NCBI RefSeq assembly: GCF_010692325.1
Contig: NZ_JAAHHW010000073.1
Location: 1-34,033 of the forward strand
Length of the DNA: 34,033 bases
Direction: 5' to 3'
Source: Moorena sp. SIO3I8
Lineage (GTDB): Bacteria; Cyanobacteriota; Cyanobacteriia; Cyanobacteriales; Coleofasciculaceae
Part shown: positions 1 to 6,414 of the stretch, one piece after another
How positions within the stretch are numbered: the first letter of the stretch is position 1
Layout of the letters: the number at the start of each line of letters is the position of its first letter
Notes under the pieces: generated by a model
The model's database searches: none
Told to the model about the DNA's origin: nothing
What the model saw: the letters and a program-made list of their open reading frames with translations, nothing else
Made by a program: the position numbers and the translations under genes

Positions 1-188
1 CCCCATCTCCCCCTCTCCCCACCTCCCCCTCCCCCCATCTCCCCATCTCCCCATCTCCCCACACTTCCCACACTTCCCTCTCTTTCCCGATTCCCGATTC
101 CCGATTCCCGATTCCCGATTCCCGATTCCCGATTCCCGATTCCCGATTCCCGATTCCCGATTCCCGATTCCCGATTCCCTGCGCTATA
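1..188. repeat. Polypyrimidine tract and TTCCCGA heptamer array
   Basis: Bases 1-80 are a C-rich tract built from short CCCCATCT/CCCCACCT-like units. Bases 84-179 are about 13 nearly perfect tandem copies of the 7-bp unit TTCCCGA. No coding frame is supported. This resembles the short tandemly repeated repetitive (STRR) heptamers known from filamentous cyanobacteria. Confidence 0.9.
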
Positions 189-372
189 CTAATTATTTTC
201 AAGATACTTTTCTATCAATAGTCTAATTTTTGGTAATTTAAATTCATTAGCATAATTCGATATAGTCTGAGCAAAGGGAACAAATTTATCATCTAGTTGA
301 GGTATTGGCTGATACACCCACTCTAACTGCAAATATTGCCCTAAGAAAACTTGATTGGTAGCTTGCACTACA
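189..372 (-). pseudogene. Hybrid histidine kinase, C-terminal fragment
   Basis: The reverse strand encodes a tail that matches, from memory, the C-terminal end of cyanobacterial hybrid sensor kinases. It has the end of a receiver domain (GQYLQLEWVYQPIP) followed by a short helical tail (DDKFVPFAQ...LLIEKYLENN) and a stop at 189. No kinase or receiver core lies upstream in this frame. The residues before GQYLQLEWV look unrelated, and the segment runs into the start of the opposite-strand membrane gene at 439. A second copy of the same YLQLEWV motif occurs in the other kinase relic (998-1440). I read both as debris of one or two decayed kinases. Homology rests on motif recognition only. Confidence 0.6.
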
Positions 373-438
373 GACAAACCATCTACTATTCTTCTAAAAG
401 GTGGACAGAAGTCGTTTTTTTTCACGGACGTATTACCT

Positions 439-831
439 ATGGTTGACTATTTTATCCAAGCTACAGAACGCCCTTGGATGAGCATTTATTTAAGAATCCT
501 CGCCTTTGTCTTTGCCTATGGCGCGATTGTCCACTTTGGTAATATAGCAGGTTTTGGGGAAATGCCGTGGTTAGAAACACCTTTAATCTGGAGAATTGGC
601 GATGTTTTCTATGGCATCCTCGATACAGCAGCCGTGATTGGACTAGGAGCACGAAAATTGTGGGGCATTGGATTATGTTTACTTGGAATTCTCTCTCAGT
701 TTATTATTTACACAGTATTTATCGATTATTTTGCCTCCACCCCTGAGCAAAGACAAACCATCTACGGTCTTTTGGGAACTGAAGCAATTTTAGTGCTGAT
801 ATTGACTACATTATTCCTGTTAAGAAAGTAA
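439..831 (+). CDS. Small four-helix membrane protein, unknown function
   Basis: This encodes 130 aa from ATG 439. The open frame extends upstream to 355, but that part overlaps the kinase relic on the other strand and has no membrane character, so 439 (MVDYFIQATERPW...) is preferred. Four hydrophobic segments are visible, around residues 14-33, 50-69, 74-96 and 105-127. This suggests an integral inner-membrane protein. I do not recognise a family or any catalytic motif. The gene lies between two fragments of a decayed histidine kinase, so it may have been brought in, or left behind, by a rearrangement. There is no evident operon partner. Confidence 0.7.
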   Translation: MVDYFIQATERPWMSIYLRILAFVFAYGAIVHFGNIAGFGEMPWLETPLIWRIGDVFYGILDTAAVIGLGARKLWGIGLCLLGILSQFIIYTVFIDYFASTPEQRQTIYGLLGTEAILVLILTTLFLLRK

Positions 832-997
832 TTTTTTTTATAACTAAACAATGTCAGCTATCAGCTATCAGCTTTGATGGGCAAATCCCCAGACTTTAAA
901 TTATCATTAATATCTCAATCTTAAATTGAGCCGTTCCCGTAGCGTGGCCATAGGCCTGCATAGGTTTATTTTAAGCTGACTGCTGACTGCTGACTGC
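832..997. repeat. Repeat-filled spacer with AGCTATC and CTGACTG heptamers and a palindrome relic
   Basis: Short 7-bp tandem runs occur at about 853-875 (CAGCTAT units) and 973-997 (TGACTGC units). Between them, 932-958 carries a degenerate copy of the CGTAGCGTGGCC palindrome family (CCCGTAGCGTGGCCATAGGCC). No gene is visible. Confidence 0.7.
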
Positions 998-1440
998 TTA
1001 CGGCACCTCTTGATCAACCCACTCTAATTGTAAATACTTCTCCAATAATGCCAGTAATTTCTGCTTTAGCAACAATATATATCACAGGTAAGGTGACATC
1101 AAACCAAAATGTTGAACCTTGGCATAATTGACTTTTAACGTTTATTTTACTTCCCATCAATTTAACGATTTGCTGACTGATAGCTAAGCCTAAACCCGCT
1201 CCAGCTATCCGAAGCTGGGTATCCCCTACTTGTTCAAAGGGTTGGAATATTTTATCTAACTGTTGAGGACTGATTCCTATCCCAGTATCGATCACCTCAA
1301 AGCGAATCTTCCGAGAATGGATGTTATAATATCCCCCTTGAATGCTTTTGTTGGAAGACTGAGAGATTGCTAAGATAGGGTTTTGTTTCTCAATGACTCC
1401 TCTTGGTCGTGAATTCTCTATCTGTATACTTCCCCTTCTG
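998..1440 (-). pseudogene. Histidine kinase ATPase-domain relic fused out of frame to a receiver end
   Basis: The reverse strand shows the HATPase_c core of a sensor kinase: [18 protein letters not shown] (N/G1 box region), then the F-box segment [10 protein letters not shown] and the G2-like [18 protein letters not shown], then [11 protein letters not shown]. After this the frame shifts. A different frame reads [19 protein letters not shown] before a stop at 998-1000, which is the end of a receiver domain. Most of the receiver has therefore been deleted and the join is out of frame. There is no start codon, sensor region or phosphoacceptor His domain. Upstream of the KIRFEV segment the frame stays open through a low-complexity linker but ends at the MITE region. 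This cannot be a functional kinase. Confidence 0.8.
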
Positions 1441-1454
1441 TAACTCAGAAGTAA

Positions 1455-1628
1455 GGCGTTGCTGAATTAAGGAATGAATGCGCGATCATCTGGTTTTATT
1501 ACAGCCCCCTAAATCCCCCGAGCGAGGGATTGCTCGCTCGGGGGACTTTGAGAGTTTTGTTCCCCCCAGCGAGGGATTGCTCGCTGGGGGGTTAGGGGGG
1601 CAAAACCATACCCATAATCAGCAACGCC
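1455..1628. mobile_element. 174-bp MITE with 11-bp inverted ends and 8-bp target duplication
   Basis: The ends are perfect inverted repeats, GGCGTTGCTGA (1455-1465) and TCAGCAACGCC (1618-1628). They are flanked by an exact 8-bp direct repeat AGAAGTAA (1447-1454 and 1629-1636), the expected target-site duplication. The interior has no ORF. It contains two strong hairpins whose arms are GAGCGAG/CTCGCTC and AGCGAG/CTCGCT, each bounded by C-runs and G-runs. These sit inside an outer stem CCCCCTAA/TTAGGGGG. The element must have been moved by a transposase encoded elsewhere. The exact duplication suggests a recent insertion. Confidence 0.9.
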
Positions 1629-1719
1629 AGAAGTAACACCACAAAATGGAACTAAAGCAATTTTCGGCTCTTGAGTTATGCCAAATGGTTTGAATCATGA
1701 AAACAGCTCTAGCAACACC

Positions 1720-2652
1720 ATGCAACATATCAAATCTATTTCCCTAGCAATTTTACTATTGGCTTCGGTTCTATATCTGCCAAGCTGCAACCTCACTGGG
1801 GCTAAAAAGAACTCCAACTCAACTAGTAGCTCTTCTACTAAAGTTTTAGATCAAACCCCTGATGCTCGTCTGGTGGAGGAATTGACAACTAGCTATCTCA
1901 ACAAAACCCCAGCTAGAGCAGTTGCGACTAAGCTAACCCTTGAACAAGCTCAGGCTTTGCAAGACCAATTTGTACAACAGTTGAGCTCTAGTTTAGGAAA
2001 CGTTGTAGGTTACAAAGCTGGACTGACTAATCCTGCTGCTCAACAGCGCTTCAAAGTCTCTGAACCCTTACGAGGTGTACTTCTCGAAAAAATGTTGCTC
2101 AAAAGTGGAGCGGTTGTCCCTGCCAACTTTGGTGCTCGACCTGTATATGAAGGAGACTTAATCGTTAGAGTTGGTAGCGAAGAGATTAATAGTGCTACTA
2201 CCCCTAAAGAAGCATTAGCTGCTCTTGATGCTGTCATTCCCTTCATGGAACTACCAGATTTAGTTTATGACCCAAAAGTGAGTCTTAATGGCACTGCTTT
2301 GGCAGCCATTAATGTCGGTGCTCGCTTGGGAGTTTTAGGAACACCGATTCCTTTATCTGCTACCCCTGATTGGGAAGAACGATTAAAAAATATCAAGATT
2401 GTAATGGTAGATAAGGCTGGCAATCAGTTAGCTGTTGGTAAAAGTAGTGCTTTATTAGGGAATCCGTTACAGGTAGTACTTTGGTTAAAAGATTCTTTGA
2501 AGGCATCAGGTAAAGTTTTGAAGAAAGGCGATTTACTGTCTTTAGGCTCCATGACTCCCCTAGTTCCTGTTAAATCTGGTACTACTATTCGTGCTCAATA
2601 TATTGGATTAGATCCAAAAGACAAGGTAGAAATATCCGTTAGTTTTGAGTAA
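1720..2652 (+). CDS. Exported lipoprotein with a fumarylacetoacetate hydrolase/MhpD-like fold
   Basis: This encodes 310 aa from ATG 1720. An ATG at 1678 is in frame, but 1720 gives a clean lipoprotein signal: MQHIK, a hydrophobic stretch, then LPSC with Cys23 as the likely lipidated residue (the Pro makes the lipobox imperfect). A Ser/Thr-rich linker follows. From about residue 75 the sequence resembles 2-keto-4-pentenoate hydratases and related enzymes. It has GNVVGYKAGLTNP, then a possible metal-ligand segment VYEGDLIV, then AVIPFMELPDL, NGTALAAINVGARLG and, near the end, GDLLSLGSMTPLVPV. In that family the fold binds Mg and acts on 2-oxo acids in the cytoplasm. Placing it outside the membrane is unusual, and the substrate is unknown. 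It has no operon partner, as the next gene is on the opposite strand. Confidence 0.72.
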   Translation: MQHIKSISLAILLLASVLYLPSCNLTGAKKNSNSTSSSSTKVLDQTPDARLVEELTTSYLNKTPARAVATKLTLEQAQALQDQFVQQLSSSLGNVVGYKAGLTNPAAQQRFKVSEPLRGVLLEKMLLKSGAVVPANFGARPVYEGDLIVRVGSEEINSATTPKEALAALDAVIPFMELPDLVYDPKVSLNGTALAAINVGARLGVLGTPIPLSATPDWEERLKNIKIVMVDKAGNQLAVGKSSALLGNPLQVVLWLKDSLKASGKVLKKGDLLSLGSMTPLVPVKSGTTIRAQYIGLDPKDKVEISVSFE

Positions 2653-2673
2653 TATTAAGTCCGGTATAACAAA

Positions 2674-2771
2674 GGGAATAGGGAGTAGGGAGTCGGGAGT
2701 AGGGAGTCGGGAGTCGGGAGTCGGGAGTCGGGAGTCGGGAGTAGGGAGTAGGGAGTCGGGAGTCGGGAGTA
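2674..2771. repeat. GGGAGTC/GGGAGTA heptamer array
   Basis: About 14 tandem 7-bp units, mostly GGGAGTC and GGGAGTA with a leading GGGAATA, start about 20 bases after the lipoprotein stop codon. It is open in several frames on both strands only because the unit lacks stops. It is not a gene. Confidence 0.9.
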
Positions 2772-2873
2772 GCGATGTATCGCTTTTACAATTAGGCAAA
2801 AAGTCTAAGAAACTTCCCATACTTCCCACACTTCCTAGACTTCCCATTCTTTTTTACAAATATGAGATGCACC

Positions 2874-3290
2874 CTATCTAATCAGTTTACCGAACTGCGA
2901 AATTTGCCGTAACCATAGCCAACCTAAGACGCTGCCAATGGCATAATAGAGGAAATCCCACCATACAAAGGTAGTTCCTAAGAGAAATTTACCGATTAAG
3001 GAAGCACGAATCGGTGCTAATATAGGGGTTTGCCAAAGTTGTAATAATTCTATGGCACAGGTAACGCTAAAAACTCCTAAGGTAATTCGGGTTATTGCTT
3101 GGCGATTGGGGATAATAAAAAATATCAATAAACACCAAAAAATCTCATATAAAATAGCACCAGAGTAGTCATGAACCCATTTTTCTCCAAGACCAGAGTA
3201 GTATTTGGAAAAAATCCCTAATGGTGTAATAATCAATAGAGAGAGAATAATAAACCAGCGTTGAGGAGTAATTTTTAATAGTTTAGTCAT
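2874..3290 (-). CDS. DUF2809-family membrane protein
   Basis: This encodes 138 aa from ATG 3290. An upstream in-frame TTG at 3305 would add five residues. The protein is hydrophobic with about four helices. Features I associate with DUF2809 are visible: GIFSKYY in the first part, WVHDYSGAILYEIFWCLL in the middle, CAIELLQLWQTP with the conserved acidic E before a Q, and FVWWDFLYYAIGSVLG near the C-terminus. The family is of unknown function and is predicted to lie in the inner membrane. The gene is divergent from dacB (3362), from which it is separated by about 70 bp, so the two may share a promoter region. Confidence 0.75.
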   Translation of the reverse strand: MTKLLKITPQRWFIILSLLIITPLGIFSKYYSGLGEKWVHDYSGAILYEIFWCLLIFFIIPNRQAITRITLGVFSVTCAIELLQLWQTPILAPIRASLIGKFLLGTTFVWWDFLYYAIGSVLGWLWLRQISQFGKLIR

Positions 3291-3337
3291 TAGCGGATTA
3301 GACAAATGATTTGAGTGCTGAGGGCGTCAGTGGGTCA

Positions 3338-3364
3338 GTTGTGAGTTATGAGTTGTGAGTTATG
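3338..3364. repeat. GAGTTAT/GAGTTGT heptamers running into the dacB start
   Basis: Three 7-bp units (GAGTTAT, GAGTTGT, GAGTTAT) end exactly at the ATG of dacB, so the start codon ATG lies in the last unit. No Shine-Dalgarno motif is visible upstream. The repeat forms the translation initiation region. Confidence 0.6.
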
Positions 3365-5050
3365 CCAAATCCCTTACATCGATGGGGAAAACCAATAACT
3401 TTGCTGCTGTTGTGGTTAGCTGTACAGTTAGTCATCAAGCAAGGGGTGATGGCGACACCGACAGTAGTTGAAGTAGTTGAGAAACCGGAATCCTTTCGAC
3501 AAAAGATTTGTCCTGCTGACTTAACTACAGCCATTGATGCCATAATCAGTCGTCCCGAATTTATGCGATCGCGTTGGGGGATTTTGATTCAACCCTTAGC
3601 CGACTCAGCTCCCCTCTACAGTCTTGAATCAGAACGTTTCTTTATCCCAGCATCCAATATCAAACTCTTTACCACAGCAGCAGCGTTACGTCAACTAGGT
3701 GAGCAATACCGGATTCGCACACCGGTTTATGGTACTGGCACTAGCCCCTATTTGACGTCCTTACGAATTGTGGGACAAGCAGACCCAAGCTTAAGCAATA
3801 CCCAGTTAACAGATGTGGCACAACAACTAAAGGGTCAAGGGGTAAGGTTGGTGCAACAGTTAATTGTAGAAGATGGCTATACTCCCTATGGTATTATCAA
3901 TCCAACCTGGGAGTGGAGCGATAGTTATCTATACTATGGCGCTTCGGTTAATCGACTTATTCTCAATCAAAATACTGTTGGACTAACCCTATTGCCCCAA
4001 CAGCCTGGTAAACCATTGCGCGTTAGTTGGAGTGATGGGGTAGCGGCTAGACAGTGGCGTGTGGATAATCGTGCTGTTACGGGTAAGGCGGGAATACCAT
4101 ACTCAGTGGAAATAATGGGAGTTTTAGGTGAGCCGGTGTTAGTGATTAACGGTCAACTGGCAGCAGATGCTGCACCAGACTTTTGGGGGTTAGCAGTTCG
4201 CGACCCAGCCCATTATTTCCTGGAGTCCTTCCGCCGTATCCTAGAAGCTGAGGGAATTGCTGTGATTAAGGCATTGGTGAAAGACAGTTCAGCTGAGATG
4301 GTCAGATCATCAGATCAGGGGATGGGAAGAGAGGTTAATAATACAGAAATAACCAAAATAACCAATACAGCAGGACTTACGCAAAGCCCCCTAAATCCCC
4401 CAATTATGGGGGACTTTAACATCATTCCCCCCCAAAATTGGGGGGTTAGGGGGGCAAAACCAAGTAAACTTCGTAAGTCCTATACAGAAAGAACCAGAGA
4501 GTTGGCAGCAGTGGAATCTCTTCCGTTAGCGCTATTGTTAAAGGAAATCAATCAGCAGAGTAATAATTTGTATGCTGAGGCATTATTGCACCAGCTGGAG
4601 ACAGAGGAAAGGAGTGAGTCTAGCCCTAAGTTTGGTCTGGTAGCGGTTCAACAGAGCTTAACGGAGTTAGGGGTTGACCCAAAAAGCTATAGTATGGCTG
4701 ATGGGTCTGGGCTATCTCGCCATAATTTAGCTAGTCCGTTTGCGATCGCACAAACTCTGAGACTGATGGCACAAACCCCATTAGCTCAGGTTTATCGAGA
4801 ATCCTTGGCTACGGCTGAGGTTAGTGGAACTTTACGCGATCGCTTTCGTGATACCGCAGCTGTTGGTAAGCTCCAGGCTAAGACTGGTACATTAAGTGGT
4901 GTCTCAGCCTTATCAGGCTATCTTGATATTCCTGACTATCAAACCTTGGTATTGAGTATTCTGGTAAATCAATCTGACCAATCTGCTGCTAAACTCCGTA
5001 ATGCTATTGATGAAATTGTTCTATTATTGACTCGCTTGGGTTATTGCTAA
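3362..5050 (+). CDS. dacB: D-alanyl-D-alanine carboxypeptidase/endopeptidase, PBP4 (peptidase S13) type
   Basis: This 562-aa protein has an N-terminal hydrophobic export signal (residues 12-30). All three penicillin-binding motifs are present: SNIK (S98 nucleophile, K101), SNN (S400-N402) and KTG (507-509). PBP4-type enzymes act in the periplasm, trimming the terminal D-Ala from peptidoglycan stem peptides and cutting cross-links. The protein is longer than usual for the family. Residues about 337-373 are encoded by a 111-bp MITE inserted in frame (4371-4481), in a region between the S98 half and the SNN motif. The flanking segment (310-390) is also Ser/Asn/Thr-rich and poorly conserved in appearance, so the insertion probably sits in a tolerant loop. 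The reading frame is intact, and all active-site motifs are retained. Confidence 0.92.
   Translation: MPNPLHRWGKPITLLLLWLAVQLVIKQGVMATPTVVEVVEKPESFRQKICPADLTTAIDAIISRPEFMRSRWGILIQPLADSAPLYSLESERFFIPASNIKLFTTAAALRQLGEQYRIRTPVYGTGTSPYLTSLRIVGQADPSLSNTQLTDVAQQLKGQGVRLVQQLIVEDGYTPYGIINPTWEWSDSYLYYGASVNRLILNQNTVGLTLLPQQPGKPLRVSWSDGVAARQWRVDNRAVTGKAGIPYSVEIMGVLGEPVLVINGQLAADAAPDFWGLAVRDPAHYFLESFRRILEAEGIAVIKALVKDSSAEMVRSSDQGMGREVNNTEITKITNTAGLTQSPLNPPIMGDFNIIPPQNWGVRGAKPSKLRKSYTERTRELAAVESLPLALLLKEINQQSNNLYAEALLHQLETEERSESSPKFGLVAVQQSLTELGVDPKSYSMADGSGLSRHNLASPFAIAQTLRLMAQTPLAQVYRESLATAEVSGTLRDRFRDTAAVGKLQAKTGTLSGVSALSGYLDIPDYQTLVLSILVNQSDQSAAKLRNAIDEIVLLLTRLGYC
4371..4481. mobile_element. MITE inserted in frame inside dacB
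   Basis: The termini are inverted repeats AGGACTTACG (4372-4381) and CGTAAGTCCT (4472-4481). ATACAG occurs just outside both ends (4365-4370 and 4482-4487) and is a possible target duplication. The interior has the layout CCCCCTAAATCCCCC, hairpin, GGGGGACTTT, second hairpin, GGGGGGTTAGGGGGG. This matches the interior of the MITE at 1455-1628. The insert is 111 bp (117 with the duplication), a multiple of three, and has no stop in the dacB frame. Confidence 0.85.
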
Positions 5051-5142
5051 GTGTTGAGTGTTGACGGGTAGCAACGGTTGAACATTTTTCGCAGCCCAAC
5101 CCTCCCTCCCCGGGCCCGGTTTTCCCACGCCCGCTGACTCTT

Positions 5143-5175
5143 AGCCCTACTCCCTATTCCCTATTCCCTATTCCC
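5143..5175. repeat. CCCTATT/CCCTACT heptamers
   Basis: About four 7-bp units (CCCTACT, then CCCTATT three times) lie in the 174-bp gap between dacB and the epimerase gene. The GC-rich CCCGGGCCCGG tract just before (about 5108-5120) is a short palindrome. Confidence 0.75.
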
Positions 5176-5224
5176 GCGCAACCCAGAACGAAAGTACTTC
5201 AGCCAATTGAGAAATGCTGTAATT

Positions 5225-6412
5225 ATGAAACCCCTGGAAATTCCCCCAGACCCTACACCCAAGACCCTAAACCAGGGTTCAACCAAGTCTCCAATTCAAA
5301 TCTGTATCACATTAGGAACTCGTCCGGAGGCAATTAAGTTAGCTCCAGTGATTCTTCAGTTCCAACGCTCTGGTAAATTTAAGACTCAGGTGGTGTTAAC
5401 GGGTCAGCATCGGGAAATGGTAGACCAGGTGATGGGGATGTTTGACCTGAGGGCGGATCGGGATCTAGAAATTATGCAGCCCAAGCAAACTCTGACCGAT
5501 ATTACTTGTCTTAGTTTACGGGGGTTAGAGGAATTATTTCAGGAATTGCAGCCCCAGTTAGTAGTTGTGCAGGGGGATACAACTACAGCCTTTGCTGCGG
5601 CCTTGGCAGCCTTTTACCAACGTATCCCGGTGGGTCATGTCGAAGCGGGATTGCGCACCAATGATTTGTTTAATCCCTATCCAGAGGAAGCCAATCGACG
5701 GCTGATTTCTCAGATTACTCAATTACATTTTGCCCCCACTCCCCTGGCAGTAGAGCATTTGCAGGGGTCTGGGGTGACTGGCGCAATTCATAAAACTGGG
5801 AATACCGTGATTGATGCCCTGTTGATGGTAGCTGAGCGGGAACCAGTGTGTGAGGTTCCGGGTTTAGATTGGGAAGGATACCGGACGATTTTAGCAACAG
5901 TACACCGTCGGGAAAATTGGGGGAAACCACTGGAGGATATAGCCCAGGGGTTTCTCCAGATTTTAGATAAGTTCCCAGATACAGCCTTATTGTTACCTCT
6001 CCATCGCAATCCTACGGTCAGGGAACCCCTGAGGGCAATCTTGGGTGACCATGAGCGGGTATTTTTAACAGAACCACTGGATTATGTGGAATTGGTAGCA
6101 GCAATGCAACGGTGTTATTTAGTGATGACTGATTCTGGCGGATTGCAGGAGGAAGCACCGAGTTTGGGTAAGCCAGTGCTGGTATTGCGTAAGACCACGG
6201 AACGACCGGAAGCGATCGCAGCTGGGACTGGTAAGTTGGTAGGAACCGACCCGGAACAGATGGTAGGGGCGGCAAGTTTGTTGTTGAGTGATTCAGTAGC
6301 TTATCAGGGGATGGCAAATGCCATTAATCCCTTTGGGGATGGTCGTGCGGCGGAGCGTATAGTACAGATTGTGGAGGATTACTTTGGTCTAAATTTTTCT
6401 GACAATCAATAA
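5225..6412 (+). CDS. wecB: UDP-N-acetylglucosamine 2-epimerase (non-hydrolysing)
   Basis: This encodes 395 aa from ATG 5225. A TTG at 5207 is in frame but has less support. The enzyme interconverts UDP-GlcNAc and UDP-ManNAc in the cytoplasm for surface polysaccharide synthesis. Signature segments are in the expected order: LGTRPEAIKLAPVI, TGQHREMVDQVM, VVQGDTTTAFAAALAAF, VGHVEAGLRTND, PYPEEANRRLI, TVHRRENWG, PLHRNPTVRE, and the UDP-binding MTDSGGLQEEAPSLGKPVLVLR followed by TTERPEA. Length is typical. It ends 2 bp from the stop of the opposite-strand DUF4335 gene with no hairpin between, so convergent transcripts probably overlap. No polysaccharide cluster surrounds it. Confidence 0.95.
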   Translation: MKPLEIPPDPTPKTLNQGSTKSPIQICITLGTRPEAIKLAPVILQFQRSGKFKTQVVLTGQHREMVDQVMGMFDLRADRDLEIMQPKQTLTDITCLSLRGLEELFQELQPQLVVVQGDTTTAFAAALAAFYQRIPVGHVEAGLRTNDLFNPYPEEANRRLISQITQLHFAPTPLAVEHLQGSGVTGAIHKTGNTVIDALLMVAEREPVCEVPGLDWEGYRTILATVHRRENWGKPLEDIAQGFLQILDKFPDTALLLPLHRNPTVREPLRAILGDHERVFLTEPLDYVELVAAMQRCYLVMTDSGGLQEEAPSLGKPVLVLRKTTERPEAIAAGTGKLVGTDPEQMVGAASLLLSDSVAYQGMANAINPFGDGRAAERIVQIVEDYFGLNFSDNQ

Positions 6413-6414
6413 CC

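Noticed and set aside
2645-2881. Open frames through the GGGAGTC array on both strands
   Set aside because: The 7-bp unit contains no stop codon, so the frames are open by repeat structure. The peptides are simple repeats without a start context.
1673-3370. Identical 14-mer GAGTTATGCCAAAT at the starts of two ORFs (1673-1686 and 3357-3370)
   Set aside because: In 34 kb of AT-rich sequence, one or two such 14-base matches are expected by chance, and the flanking sequences do not extend the match.
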